Assembly: GCF_001548395.1 (NCBI RefSeq)
Contig: NZ_AP017367.1
Span: 4,749,001-4,813,000 of the forward strand
Reading direction: 5' to 3'
DNA: 64,000 nucleotides
Source of the DNA: Leptolyngbya sp. O-77
GTDB lineage: Bacteria; Cyanobacteriota; Cyanobacteriia; Elainellales; Elainellaceae
Positions 9,031 to 18,489 of the stretch are shown here, piece by piece (position 1 is the stretch's first letter; every line of letters starts with the position of its first letter). The notes under the pieces were generated by a model. The model saw only the letters and a program-made list of their open reading frames with translations. It did no database searches and had not been told where the DNA came from. The position numbers were made by a program, and so were the translations under genes.

Positions 9031-9736
9031 CTGACGAAACAGAGGGTTTGGGCGATCTAACCGGAAACCAGTCGCAAGCGAGTAGATGCGAAGCCATCGC
9101 TCTAAAGTTGAGACTTATATGCCTATTGCTTGCGATAGTTTGCCGGGTCTGGCTTCATCCATCGATTCAGCTTTAGCGATTAAGAAGCGGAGGAGCCTCG
9201 CCGAAAGGGGATTGTGGTGAGCGGGCGACCCGCACACTCTGTCATTGTGCCCCCAAGACTGGAGCGATGCCCCAGGATCAACACAGGAGCAACCTTAGGT
9301 GTCATCCCCAATTGACTGAAGAAACCGACCCGTGCGCGTATCCACCTTCTAGCCTAAATGGACTTTCAAGCTGGAGTAACCGCACGACCACGGTTGAGTC
9401 TATAAAGCTCCCCGAAAATTTTAGGATTTCTCCAAGTTTTCCCAGAAAGCGCTCCGAATAAACATCACCTAGCGTTACAGTCGTCGCTTTAAACTTTCGA
9501 GTCTTTACGGAGAGCAGCGGCAATGAAGAAATAGCTAGAGAATCCTGTTCCAAACTACGAAACTCCTGGCCGCCTCTGGGGTGGAACCTGCTCATGGGGG
9601 CCTCTGCGAGATCCGTATTGTGTTCTATATTACTTAGGTGACTTTGCCGAAACGGAGGCGATCGCCCTCCCTGGCTGCTCGGTCATTCCTCATCGGGTTT
9701 CCTTAGACAAAAAATACTACAGGACGGGTAGACCTT
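9031..9736. other. intergenic region without a recognisable gene
   Basis: 706 bp between two minus-strand genes. A 97-codon open frame on the minus strand at 9302-9595 has no recognisable motif and I do not call it. Around 9205-9240 a GC-rich stretch can fold (GAGCGGGCGACCCGC), but no known RNA family was recognised. Confidence 0.45.
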
Positions 9737-10933
9737 CTACCGGATTTTCTGGGGCTGTAGCAAGACCTGCCGCACCTGTCGTGCAATCCTCTGCCAGTTA
9801 AACTGGTCAACGGCATATTGACGGCAGAGATCACGACCGGGCAGGGGGCATTCTCCCGTCAGGAGCGCAATCAGCCGCTGGGCGATCGCCACTGGTTCGG
9901 TCGAGTCTGTCACTAGGTCTGGGCAAAAAGGCATGAGAATTTCTGGCATTCCGCCGACGGGTGTGCAGAGGGCGGGCGTTCCAGCCGCAAGCGACTCTAG
10001 CAGCACCAGGCCGAATCCTTCCAGGCTGAGGCTGGGCATCACGGTCAGGTCGGCCGCCTGATAGGCGAGGGGCAAGTCTGCTTCCGGCAAAAAGCCGAGA
10101 AACTGGACGTGGTGTTGCAGGCCCAGTTCGGCTGCCTGCTGCTCTAGGGCTTGGCGGAGGGGGCCCTTGCCCGCGATCGCCAGCCATACTTCTGGTACAG
10201 CAGCTTTCACCCAGACCAGCGCTTGCAGCAGATGGTCTAGCCCCATCCGCTGCACCAGCCTGCGAGTCGTGAACAAAATGGGGCGATCGCCCGGCCAGCC
10301 CAACGCCGCACGGGCCTCGAAACGCGACCGTGTAGGGGCAAAGTGGTGCGTGTCTACCCCGCCAGGAACGACGTGGATCTGGCTCCAGGGAATGCCGTAG
10401 GACTCGTGCAGGATCGCGCCAAAGGCTTTGCTCAAGACCAAGAAGCGATCGCACTGGGCAAAAACCCGCTGCTCGACCCATTGCTTTAGCGCGACGCTCA
10501 GCTTGCTGGCGCCCTCCTGGCGGCTTTCGAGCGCCCAGGGCCCGTGAAAGGTAAAAGTGACGGGCACATCCGGCGGCAGCAGGTCGAGCAGCGGCAAGCT
10601 ATAGAGAGCAAAGTGGAGGTTGATTGCGTCGATGTCCCGAAAATCGGCTTGCCTGGTGCGCTGGGCAAACCGACGACGCACCTCCCAGAGCCGTTGGGGC
10701 AACGGGCGATCGGGTTCAGACAAATTCGTCAAACGAAGAGAGCCGCGTTCTAAGCCGTCGGGCAGACCGACCCCGCCCAACTCCAGGCGATCGCCCCTGG
10801 CGAGCTGAGTTGCCAACTCATAGACATATCGCTCCATGCCCCCTGGCGTTTGGGGAAACCAGCCCGTCCCCAACAGCAAGAGACTGGCGTTGGCAGGTTG
10901 AGCCACTCTATTCGCGCTGGTTGCGTCGTCCAT
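9737..10933 (-). CDS. glycosyltransferase family 4 protein
   Basis: 398 residues from the ATG at 10933; a longer in-frame start at 10969 is possible. It has a GT-B fold: an N-terminal acceptor domain with GTGWFPQTPGGMERY, and a C-terminal donor domain with FTTRRLVQRMGLDHLLQA and the EGFGLVLLESLAAGTPALCTPVGGMPE motif (E-x7-E) that holds the nucleotide sugar. It transfers a sugar from an activated donor, probably in cell-surface polysaccharide synthesis. It lies 4 kb from the polysaccharide locus and is transcribed alone. Confidence 0.9.
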   Translation of the reverse strand: MDDATSANRVAQPANASLLLLGTGWFPQTPGGMERYVYELATQLARGDRLELGGVGLPDGLERGSLRLTNLSEPDRPLPQRLWEVRRRFAQRTRQADFRDIDAINLHFALYSLPLLDLLPPDVPVTFTFHGPWALESRQEGASKLSVALKQWVEQRVFAQCDRFLVLSKAFGAILHESYGIPWSQIHVVPGGVDTHHFAPTRSRFEARAALGWPGDRPILFTTRRLVQRMGLDHLLQALVWVKAAVPEVWLAIAGKGPLRQALEQQAAELGLQHHVQFLGFLPEADLPLAYQAADLTVMPSLSLEGFGLVLLESLAAGTPALCTPVGGMPEILMPFCPDLVTDSTEPVAIAQRLIALLTGECPLPGRDLCRQYAVDQFNWQRIARQVRQVLLQPQKIR

Positions 10934-11132
10934 GCATTCACCCGTCTTAAGCCTGGGGCGTGTTTTCAATATCTGGCTGAACCGAGCCTATCACCATCCC
11001 TCAGCCCATTCATCCAGTTTCTAGCCCTTGAGAGACTCTATCAAACCTATTCATGGAAGCTATGGAGCCTACTTTTTGTATCTTAAGATACTGTTTTCTA
11101 GACTGGAGCTATCAAAAAGGAGGTAGATACTT

Positions 11133-11510
11133 ATGAAATGGCAATTAGGGCACGGGCAATCAAAATTCTCGGCAAACCCTCAGCAACGATTTCAGTCCGA
11201 ATCCCAATCGCGTCTGAACTGGCACCAAAATCGACACCATGTTGAAACTCTGGAGCGCATCTTTCATCGGACGGCAACCCCCAAACGCAACTGGAATACA
11301 AGGCTGAACGAACTGTGGGAAAGGGCGATCGCCGCTCTGGATGTATCGGATGAGCCGCGTGTGTGGCGATCGCAGGATGGGCATGGGGATGTTTTGTGGA
11401 ATGCCTATGATCCAAAAACCGGAAAGTCAGTGAATTGTGTTTCGGAAGCGGATTTGCGAGTCTGGCTGGAAGCGCGATATTCCCAAATACCCACTTCCCT
11501 AACGCCTTGA
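11133..11510 (+). CDS. conserved cyanobacterial hypothetical protein
   Basis: 125 residues preceded by a strong ribosome binding site (GGAGGT, 12 bp before the ATG). The N-terminus is Gln/Arg/His-rich. The C-terminal half carries WNAYDPKTGKSVNCVSEADLRVWLEARY, which looks like a small globular domain of unknown function. The protein is soluble, with no signal peptide. It faces the LysR gene tail to tail across 65 bp. Confidence 0.72.
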   Translation: MKWQLGHGQSKFSANPQQRFQSESQSRLNWHQNRHHVETLERIFHRTATPKRNWNTRLNELWERAIAALDVSDEPRVWRSQDGHGDVLWNAYDPKTGKSVNCVSEADLRVWLEARYSQIPTSLTP

Positions 11511-11575
11511 GCGCTGGCGGTAGAGATGCCAAAACCCTGCTAACGACCGGGTGTCTCGTGACGTTCAGACGGTTA

Positions 11576-12451
11576 TCAAGACTGATACTGTTTCTTCAGC
11601 ACGTCCAAAAACGCATAGACACTGGGCGGCAGCAAGGCATTTGCCAGCGTCACGACTCCGATCAATCGCTCTAGGGGCGTAGGCAGGCTGTAGGTTTTCA
11701 CGCCAGCAGGAATAGGTTCCGCAGCAAGTCGCGGCAAGATCGCAGCGCCCAACCCTTCTGCCACAAGGCTGACAATCGTGGCATCAGTTTCCACCTCATA
11801 GTCAGCCTTGAGCGAATGCCCCAAGGTTTTGGCATGGTCGTAAACAGGGCGCATCATGAGGTAATCTCTGGGCGGCATAATCAGTGGGTGCTGCAACAGT
11901 TCTGCCCAGGTTAGCTGTGGACCCGCAGGCTGAAACGAAGACGGCAGCAGCGCAATAAATTCATCCTGAAAGACTCGCCAGACTTCAAACTCTTCAGTCG
12001 TGGGCATAAACGTAAACCCCACATCGGACTGCCCTTCGCGGAGGGACTGCTCGACGTGGGGATAGTTGTCATGTTCCGACAGGCTGATGGTAATGCTGGG
12101 GTGCTGCTGGTGAAATTGGGCAATCACAGACGGCAGCAGGTTGGTGGCAACGCTGCGAAAAGACGCAACCCGCACCTGTCCTCGTTTCAAGCCTCTGGCA
12201 TCTTCCGCTGCCTGGGCGATCGCATCCGCCCGCACCACAATTTCGCGGGCATGAACAAGTATCGCTTCGCCCACTGGCGTGAGCCGTGCCCCATGTCGCC
12301 CCCGGCTAAACAACACAACACCCAAGAAGTTTTCTAAAGCGGCGATCGCATGACTGACAGCAGACTGCGACATTTCCAGGTGCAGCGCTGCCTCGCTAAA
12401 ACTACCCTGCTCCGCCACGGCAACGAGAATGCGGAGCTGGGATAATTTCAT
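11576..12451 (-). CDS. LysR-family transcriptional regulator
   Basis: 291 residues from the ATG at 12451; an in-frame TTG at 12478 would add nine. It has an N-terminal winged helix-turn-helix (LRILVAVAEQGSFSEAALHLEMSQSAVSHAIAALE pattern, residues about 4-60), a linker helix, and a periplasmic-binding-protein-like effector domain ending LLPPSVYAFLDVLKKQY. It probably regulates nearby genes in response to a small molecule. The minus-strand pirin pair lies upstream on the same strand, not divergently, so its target is not clear from context. Confidence 0.92.
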   Translation of the reverse strand: MKLSQLRILVAVAEQGSFSEAALHLEMSQSAVSHAIAALENFLGVVLFSRGRHGARLTPVGEAILVHAREIVVRADAIAQAAEDARGLKRGQVRVASFRSVATNLLPSVIAQFHQQHPSITISLSEHDNYPHVEQSLREGQSDVGFTFMPTTEEFEVWRVFQDEFIALLPSSFQPAGPQLTWAELLQHPLIMPPRDYLMMRPVYDHAKTLGHSLKADYEVETDATIVSLVAEGLGAAILPRLAAEPIPAGVKTYSLPTPLERLIGVVTLANALLPPSVYAFLDVLKKQYQS

Positions 12452-12610
12452 CTGGTTTTGGTTGTTTGCGTCTAGCAACTTGCCCTATTTCACTTGCCCT
12501 ATTTCAACAGATGTCGCCAGCCATTGTAGAAGGGAAGACAGGAGGCGTGGCGAATCTTGGGCGACAGTTTTGGGGCGCTCAGTCTTGGCGAGTGGTGACC
12601 AAACGCAGCG

Positions 12611-13024
12611 TCAGGCAGCATGTGCAGATAGAAGCGATACGACATCTGCATGAGCCATCACAACTTCTGGATGGGTTTGCAGCGCGGCGCTGTACTTGCT
12701 TGAAAAGCGATCGCCCATTGGGTCGGGCGTGAGCAGCGTGCGGACATCGGCCATCAGCAGGGCGATCGCATCGGCTGTGATCGGCTTGTCGGCATGGAGC
12801 AAATCATCCACCTGCACGATTAACTCCGACAGGCGATGCAGCCATTCAAACTGCTCGTGATGAATCACCAGTTGCAGCAGTTCGCCCTTGGACACCGTGC
12901 CACGCACCTGTTCGTAGCGGATGCGCTCGGATTCCAGCAGTTGTTTGTGCAGCCGCATGAGATAAACTCGAAGGCTACTGATCATTTGATGTTGATTGAT
13001 TCGCTGTTGCAGCGTATTAGACAT
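12611..13024 (-). CDS. hypothetical protein coupled to pirin
   Basis: 137 residues, mostly helical (LRVYLMRLHKQLLESERIRYEQV, then LHRLSELIVQVDDLL), with no signal peptide or membrane segment. The family is not recognised. Its start overlaps the end of the pirin gene by 8 bp, so it is the second gene of a two-gene operon and is probably translated by coupling. Confidence 0.75.
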   Translation of the reverse strand: MSNTLQQRINQHQMISSLRVYLMRLHKQLLESERIRYEQVRGTVSKGELLQLVIHHEQFEWLHRLSELIVQVDDLLHADKPITADAIALLMADVRTLLTPDPMGDRFSSKYSAALQTHPEVVMAHADVVSLLSAHAA

Positions 13025-13904
13025 AAATTCGTCCCATCCTTCCAGCTTGATAATCGGCGATCGCCTGCATGATTTCGACTTCGGTATTCATTACAAACGG
13101 GCCATAGCGAATGACTGGCTCCTTCAGCGGCACACCGCCGATGAGCAGCAGGTCTAGCGGGGTCAGTGCATCCTCAGGATTGGCGATCGCCACGGTTTCG
13201 CCGTCTGGTGCAAAGATAATCATCTGTCCATCTTCGCCCCGTTCCCGATCGGCTCCAAATAGCCCAACGCCGTCCAGCACATAGGCAAACGTGTTGTATT
13301 CCTGCGGCATGGGCTGAAGAATGCTTGCACCGGGCTGGAGCGTGTAGTGGAGATAAACCATTGGCATTCGAGTTTCAATCACGGCTGTTTCGCCCAGCGC
13401 CTCGCCAGCGATAACTCGAACAGTCACCAAGCCATCCTCAGATTGTGCGCTTGGAATGCGCGAAGCCGGGATTTCCTGATAGCGAGGCGGCATCATTTTA
13501 TCTTGGCTGGGCAGATTCACCCAAAGCTGAATGCCATGCAGCCGCCCGCCGGTTTGGGTAAAGGTCGCCTCTGGCATTTCGGAATGTACAACGCCTGCGC
13601 CCGCCGTCATCCACTGCACGTCTCCTGGCTGAAGCACTCCGGCATTTCCAACCGAATCCTTATGCTCTAGGCAACCATCCAGGATATAGGTAACAGTTTC
13701 AAATCCTCGATGGGGATGGTCGGGTGCCCCCTTTGCCTGCCCTGGAGCCAAGTCAACCGGGCCCAACTCATCCAGCAGCAGAAACGGATCAAACTCTGAA
13801 AAGCTGCTTTTTGGGAAGGGGCGACGAACGAGAAACCCAGCTCCTTCAAGGGTTTCAACACTATTGATGACTCCGGCGACCGTTCGTAGCGATTGCCCGG
13901 CCAT
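13017..13904 (-). CDS. pirin-family protein
   Basis: 295 residues. It is a bicupin with the N-terminal metal-binding motif in APDHPHRGFETVTYI, further ligands in GVVHSEMP, and a C-terminal cupin with NTFAYVLDG. Pirins are iron-binding proteins; some bacterial members are quercetinases and others act as redox-linked regulators. The metal residues are intact. It is first gene of the operon with 12611-13024, and its promoter must lie in the region shared with the divergent PadR gene. Confidence 0.93.
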   Translation of the reverse strand: MAGQSLRTVAGVINSVETLEGAGFLVRRPFPKSSFSEFDPFLLLDELGPVDLAPGQAKGAPDHPHRGFETVTYILDGCLEHKDSVGNAGVLQPGDVQWMTAGAGVVHSEMPEATFTQTGGRLHGIQLWVNLPSQDKMMPPRYQEIPASRIPSAQSEDGLVTVRVIAGEALGETAVIETRMPMVYLHYTLQPGASILQPMPQEYNTFAYVLDGVGLFGADRERGEDGQMIIFAPDGETVAIANPEDALTPLDLLLIGGVPLKEPVIRYGPFVMNTEVEIMQAIADYQAGRMGRIYV

Positions 13905-14287
13905 GCGATTCCTCCTAAATCTTGAAATGATGCTTAGGCCGTTTGGGAATAAAGCGGATAAGTCTCGGCTGATTCGTTTCTGGCTGCCTTCTGGATTGAC
14001 TGACTCTTTTTGAGCAATTCACTGTCCAGAGCAGCCTGCCTGATTTATCCTAGTAGATTCATCCCATATGTGACTAGTCTTATATTAACATATGAATGAG
14101 GCTCTTACATCAACCGCCCATTTATGATGTCTGCCTCTGAGATCCATGCTCCTGAGCGGGGCCACGAATGAAATTGCTGGAAGCCCCACAAACGCCGGAC
14201 TGGCAATCCAAAAGCGCAAATCCAAAAGCACAAATCCAAAATCGCAAATCCAAAATCGAGAATCGATCGGATTCCCCAGTTTTGCCC
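13905..14287. promoter_or_regulatory. divergent promoter region between pirin and PadR
   Basis: 383 bp separate the divergent pirin and PadR starts. At 14066-14094 two copies of the palindrome CATATG lie about 19 bp apart within an AT-rich stretch, flanked by TTCAT and ATGAA, giving a larger inverted-repeat layout. This would suit binding by a dimeric regulator such as the PadR protein encoded beside it. That is an inference; no promoter hexamers were confidently assigned. Confidence 0.4.
14205..14266 (+). repeat. AATCCAAAA-type low-complexity repeat
   Basis: Four imperfect units of AATCCAAAAKCRCA lie directly upstream of the PadR gene. Such arrays are common between cyanobacterial genes. 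The repeat is in frame with a longer PadR reading, which is a reason to place the real PadR start after it. Confidence 0.75.
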
Positions 14288-14848
14288 ATGTCTCTGTCTC
14301 ATGCAATTCTTGGGCTGCTTCAGCAGCAACAGCAAACGGGCTATGACCTGAAAACGGAGTGTTTTGATCAGTGTATTGCCCATTTGTGGCCCGCAGATCA
14401 GGCGCAGATTTATCGCACGCTGGACAAGCTCCAGGCGCAGGGCTGGATTGACTGCACGGTGGAAATTCAGCGCGATCGCCCAAACCGAAAGGTCTACTGC
14501 ATCACAGAAGCCGGAGCCGCAGAGCTAACTCGATGGCTGCAAACGCACCAACCGCTACCCGTAGTGCGAGAGCCGCTGCTGATACAGCTTTATTTTGCGG
14601 CGCAGTTGCCCGATGCGGCAATTTTGCAGCTATTGAACGCAGGGTTGGCCGAGCATCGAGCAAGGCTGGCCACTTGTCAGCAAGTAGAAGTGCCGCCGCT
14701 CGATGACCCCAGCGCTACGCGAGAGCAAAAGCTTCGGCGGCTTGTGTTGGATTTGGTATGTCGCAGAGAGCAAGCCTATCTGGGCTGGCTAGAAGAGGCG
14801 ATCGCCCTATTTCGTGCTGCTGCGTTGGGAGAGGGGGGCGATCGCTGA
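14288..14848 (+). CDS. PadR-family transcriptional regulator
   Basis: 186 residues from the ATG at 14288 (MSLSHAILGLL), the family's usual start; the longer upstream reading is only repeat sequence. The winged helix holds QQTGYDLKTEC and QIYRTLDKLQAQGWI, and the beta-wing is RPNRKVYCITEAGAAEL. A C-terminal helical dimerisation domain follows (REPLLIQLYFAAQL, then REQAYLGWLEEAI). It is probably a repressor and may act on its own divergent promoter region. Its 3' end overlaps the convergent Wzy-like gene by 42 bp. Confidence 0.9.
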   Translation: MSLSHAILGLLQQQQQTGYDLKTECFDQCIAHLWPADQAQIYRTLDKLQAQGWIDCTVEIQRDRPNRKVYCITEAGAAELTRWLQTHQPLPVVREPLLIQLYFAAQLPDAAILQLLNAGLAEHRARLATCQQVEVPPLDDPSATREQKLRRLVLDLVCRREQAYLGWLEEAIALFRAAALGEGGDR

Positions 14849-16219
14849 GCTTGTGGGAACGGGACTTTCGATTGCTTTTAGCGAAATGCCCAGCGTTTTG
14901 GACTCGGTGTGGTCGGCAAACAAGCCCAAAATGCCCCCGGCTGAAATCGTCAGTAGCGGATGGGGAAAGGCATTCAGCAGCGCGTCTGCCATATTGAGCG
15001 CGAGGACAACGGATAGGGCCGCCACGGGCGCAAGCCTGCGATGATGCCAAGCACCCGTGGGAAAGTAAAAGATCAGCACCAGACTGGGCAGCAAAAAGAC
15101 GAGCGTAAGGCTCGCCAAGCCTACTAGTCCACGAGTGCCATACACGATAATCCACAAACTATCGGTGATATACTCATAGCCCCTGTGATCAATCACGCGA
15201 TTTCGCCCATACCCCCCCCAGCCAAACCACATTCGTTGATTGGCTTTGTCTACCAGAACATCTTCAGAATTGAGCCGAAATTGTAGAGATTCCGTCTTGC
15301 TTTCAGAAGTAACGCCGCTAACGGCTGCGGTAATTTCATCTTTTGCCAGGGAACCTGAGATGCCGTTGTGCAAATAAATCAAAATACAGAACGAAATTGC
15401 TAAAAGGGGTAAAAAGTTTCTTAAATATTTGCTGATAAAAAAGATGAACACGCCGACACAGAAAAACACCGTCGCTGCCAGCGATCGCGTCAAGAAAGAC
15501 TGCACTACAATGGCGATCGCCAGCCACTTAAAGGGAAGCCCAAACAGACGATTAATTGTGCCGCTTTTCCAAAGCCATACTGAAATGACAGCGGCAGACA
15601 TAAACCAAGCCCCCACAACCAGCCCGTGCGCCTGAAACACAATCGGTCGATAGCCAACGCCTTCAATCACGTTTTGACCAATCCGGCCCCCTGAGCCATC
15701 AAATCCATAAATGGTCTGGTGCAAGATTGGGCTGAGACGCATCTCAATCCAGCAAAGTGGAATATAGCTTAGCGTCCCCACAACAATGCCCAGGCACAGC
15801 TTTCTCAATCCTTCTAAATCACGGAGATAAATTCTGCCCAACAGATAGGGCAAGACCCAGTTTATGGTTTGAGCGCCCAGTTCCTTTAGTCCATCAAAAA
15901 TACCCAGATCATTCGAGATAGACGAAATGAATGGACAGATCCACCACACGATCATTGGCAAGTCGAACCAGCTTAGGCGAAAGGAAAACAGGCGCTTTGC
16001 TTCCGCATTAAATAGGATGATTCCCAAGAAAACTGCATAGGTCGTGAATGCCATTCGAGTTCCTGGAATCAGAAGCGGAAGCTCAAATTCAAACTGAGAC
16101 AGATAGAGAAATCCAGTTACAAAGCTCACAACAATCGCCCATTGAATCGACAATTGTCGAAACAAATTAATTACGATTGGAACCCATGCAAGCAGTGCAG
16201 GTGCAGGAGGAATAATCAT
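14807..16219 (-). CDS. O-antigen ligase/Wzy-like polysaccharide polymerase
   Basis: 470 residues, about 11-12 hydrophobic segments, and a large extracytoplasmic loop between about residues 295 and 355. The central SLQFRLNSEDVLVDKANQRMWFGWGGYGR stretch matches the O-antigen ligase/polymerase superfamily (Wzy_C), where a W-G-W-G region lies in the loop. It is expected to link repeat units of a surface polysaccharide in the inner membrane. It sits beside the Wzx-like flippase on the same strand and opposite the Wza/Wzc pair. Whether it acts as polymerase or ligase cannot be told from sequence alone. Confidence 0.82.
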   Translation of the reverse strand: MIIPPAPALLAWVPIVINLFRQLSIQWAIVVSFVTGFLYLSQFEFELPLLIPGTRMAFTTYAVFLGIILFNAEAKRLFSFRLSWFDLPMIVWWICPFISSISNDLGIFDGLKELGAQTINWVLPYLLGRIYLRDLEGLRKLCLGIVVGTLSYIPLCWIEMRLSPILHQTIYGFDGSGGRIGQNVIEGVGYRPIVFQAHGLVVGAWFMSAAVISVWLWKSGTINRLFGLPFKWLAIAIVVQSFLTRSLAATVFFCVGVFIFFISKYLRNFLPLLAISFCILIYLHNGISGSLAKDEITAAVSGVTSESKTESLQFRLNSEDVLVDKANQRMWFGWGGYGRNRVIDHRGYEYITDSLWIIVYGTRGLVGLASLTLVFLLPSLVLIFYFPTGAWHHRRLAPVAALSVVLALNMADALLNAFPHPLLTISAGGILGLFADHTESKTLGISLKAIESPVPTSSAIAPLSQRSSTK

Positions 16220-16287
16220 CGACGTTAATCTGGCATTAATCTGCTGATGAAGCCTGAAACATTTCTAGAAATTCACGCCTTCGCAAT

Positions 16288-16378
16288 ACGGCATTTCTTT
16301 CAGGGTGAGGCAAGCGCTGCCCTAACGAGTCCAAGGATTATTGACCATCCGCGACCTCACTAGCGTCAGAAACGCTGT
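16288..16378 (-). repeat. MITE-like repeat, copy 1
   Basis: 91 bp, the most diverged of three copies (others at 26121 and 52967). Read on the minus strand it begins ACAGCGTTTCTGACGCTAGT and ends in AAAGAAATGCCGT, forming short terminal inverted repeats, with the shared interior GGATGGTCAATAA and GCCTCACCCT. It lies between the Wzy-like and Wzx-like genes and carries no reading frame. Confidence 0.75.
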
Positions 16379-16409
16379 GGTGAAGTTAGACATTAAGCCA
16401 AGTGTCAAG

Positions 16410-17747
16410 TTAGGCATTAATCGCTGGTAGATTGACTCCAAAGAAAACTCGACCTGTCAAGAACAGAGACAAAATTGCCAGAAAAAAGAGCGTTAGCCGG
16501 AGGTCTTGACTGACACAAAGCAGGTGCTCTTTCCAAAGTCCATAGAGGTTTGCTACATAGATAGGTACGTTGCTGATGGGAACCGCAACTACGGCTCCAA
16601 AATCCCCTGCCAGGTGTGCGCCTAGGGGAATTCCTAGAATTAGAAATAGAAAACTCAAGAACTTGCCAAATGCTGAATATTGAGATTGCCCCAGCGCCAG
16701 TAGAACAGGACCCACCGTATTAGTTAGCGCCAGGGGCCAGATCCCCAATGAGAGAATTGACAGCATCCATCCTGCCTGACTATAGCGCTCGTCATACATA
16801 ATGGAGATAATAATGTCTCCTGTACTAATTAGCAGAGCCAGTAATATTCCAATTGCTGCTAATACCAAACCCCGGTTTCTGAGAATCTTGGCTCGCAGTT
16901 CGTGTCGCTCTAGATGAATCAGCTTGGCCAGGGAAGGAAAGATTATCGTGCCGCCGACCTTTTCGATCAGCGTAGAGGGTAAAATTGCGATTCCCAGGGC
17001 AAGATTGTAAATCCCAAACATCGAGAGGGTAATGAGTTTTCCGAGCACCAATCGGTCGGTCTGGGTCGCCAGAAAATGCATTGCGCTGGAGGCAAAGATC
17101 CATTTGCCAAAGTTCAAGATCTCTCGAACGGCTGACTTGTCCCAGGCAAATTTATTCAGAGGGCCAGGAATGCTCCAAATGTTCAGGATCAGCGTAACAA
17201 CCGCAGAAATAACCCCCGCAGAGGCGATCGCCCAAATCGACGGACTCAGCCAGGCCCAGATAATCAAAATGACACCCGAAACGACCTGAGCGCCGATTTC
17301 TAGGGTGGAAACATGTCGCATCGAGAGTTGGCGATTGAGCGTGATTCGTTTGGTCGGGTTGAATCCATCAATGACCAGAAAAAGCCCCATAAACGGCAGC
17401 AGCAATACCAGTTCGGGCTGGTCATAGAAACTGGCAACCGGCCAGGCAATCAGCAGGCTGCCTGCCCACAAAATGAATCCTCGAATCACCTGAATTGTCC
17501 AGGCGGTGTTTAGAAAATCAGGGTCATCGCCACGCTTGCTTTGAATAATGCTAGGAGCAACTCCCAAGTCCGAAAACAAAACTAGCGCCCCCAAAAACAC
17601 CCAGACCAAGCTGACTTTGCCGAACATTTCGGGGTTCAGGAGGCGGGTCAGAACTAGATTGCTGCCAATTCGCAGCGCCAGGGAAATGCCATAAGTCAGG
17701 ACAACCCAAGCCGTCCCACGAATCGCCAACTGCTTAATAGATGCCAT
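16410..17747 (-). CDS. Wzx-like polysaccharide flippase
   Basis: 445 residues with about 12 membrane segments. The N-terminus (RGTAWVVLTYGISLALRIGSNLVLTRLLNPEMFG) and the LGVAPSIIQSK segment are typical of MATE/MVF-superfamily oligosaccharide flippases (Polysacc_synt). It is expected to move lipid-linked repeat units across the inner membrane for polymerisation outside. It is transcribed with the Wzy-like gene; a MITE-like repeat lies between them. Confidence 0.9.
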   Translation of the reverse strand: MASIKQLAIRGTAWVVLTYGISLALRIGSNLVLTRLLNPEMFGKVSLVWVFLGALVLFSDLGVAPSIIQSKRGDDPDFLNTAWTIQVIRGFILWAGSLLIAWPVASFYDQPELVLLLPFMGLFLVIDGFNPTKRITLNRQLSMRHVSTLEIGAQVVSGVILIIWAWLSPSIWAIASAGVISAVVTLILNIWSIPGPLNKFAWDKSAVREILNFGKWIFASSAMHFLATQTDRLVLGKLITLSMFGIYNLALGIAILPSTLIEKVGGTIIFPSLAKLIHLERHELRAKILRNRGLVLAAIGILLALLISTGDIIISIMYDERYSQAGWMLSILSLGIWPLALTNTVGPVLLALGQSQYSAFGKFLSFLFLILGIPLGAHLAGDFGAVVAVPISNVPIYVANLYGLWKEHLLCVSQDLRLTLFFLAILSLFLTGRVFFGVNLPAINA

Positions 17748-18489
17748 TAGATGCCATGACCCTGCTTAAACAAACTTGCTCATCCGACTTGCTCATCCGA
17801 ACTCATCCAACTTATCCATTAGTGTTGTCGCATTTAGTGTTGTCGCATTCTGTTGGATGTTTCTAGTTCGCTGCGATACAGTTACCTGTTTGAGGATGGA
17901 TTTTGAAATCATCTGAACCTAGTCTTAACGGGCATCCTGAAGGCACCTCTAGAAGCACCTTTAGAAGATTGGCTCTCCAAACTAAGAATCGAAGGGCGAT
18001 CGCCCTGCATGACAAAATCCTCCGATTCGATGCCAAAACCAAAACAAAAAATCGCTGGTCAACACTCAGAACTGCTAAAAAGCTCGAAAATCACGCCTCA
18101 AACAGACTTGTCGGTGAACCCCTAGTGAACCTGTGACGGACTGGCCTGGAAACTACGCCAATCTGCCAATGGTTTCTCAGTTGTTTCTTTTTGTATAGCT
18201 AACTTATATCGGTGAAGCTGGGGGCTTGTCAGTAATTTCACGGCCCTTCATCAAAACTTCATAAAATTCTGGATACCTTTTCTGAGGAAACCCGTAGTCC
18301 TTGCCAGTTCTGGATTTCATCGCTGTTGCCGAGCGGATCTGTTTTTGGGCAATCGCCCAAAATTTACGGGATTAGGCGTAATGATACCGTTTGCCCCGGA
18401 ACAGGTTTGGTATTATCTGTTTGCTTCGATTCACAGAACTTATTAAAGCCAGGTTAATGACAGGGCATCAGTCGCAAGGAGCGTGCCTT
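17748..18489. other. divergent intergenic region upstream of the export gene
   Basis: 742 bp between the flippase start and the Wza-like start. It holds short direct repeats (CTTGCTCATCCGA twice at about 17775-17802, TTTAGTGTTGTCGCATT-type repeats at 17817-17850, CACCTCTAGAAG/CACCTTTAGAAG at 17943-17968). An open frame at 17903-18136 has no family motif and is not called. Promoters for both flanking genes must lie here. Confidence 0.5.

Noticed and set aside
9302..9595. 97-codon minus-strand frame in the 9.0-9.7 kb gap
   Set aside because: No ribosome binding site, no recognisable family and no HIP1 or codon pattern like its neighbours. Left as unassigned intergenic sequence.
9831..10481. 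216-codon open frame overlapping the GT4 gene
   Set aside because: Shadow of the glycosyltransferase in another frame on the same strand, with Arg/Pro/Gly-rich composition and no motif.
17903..18136. 77-codon frame upstream of the Wza-like gene
   Set aside because: Low-complexity Lys/Arg-rich product partly made of short duplications, without ribosome binding site or motif.
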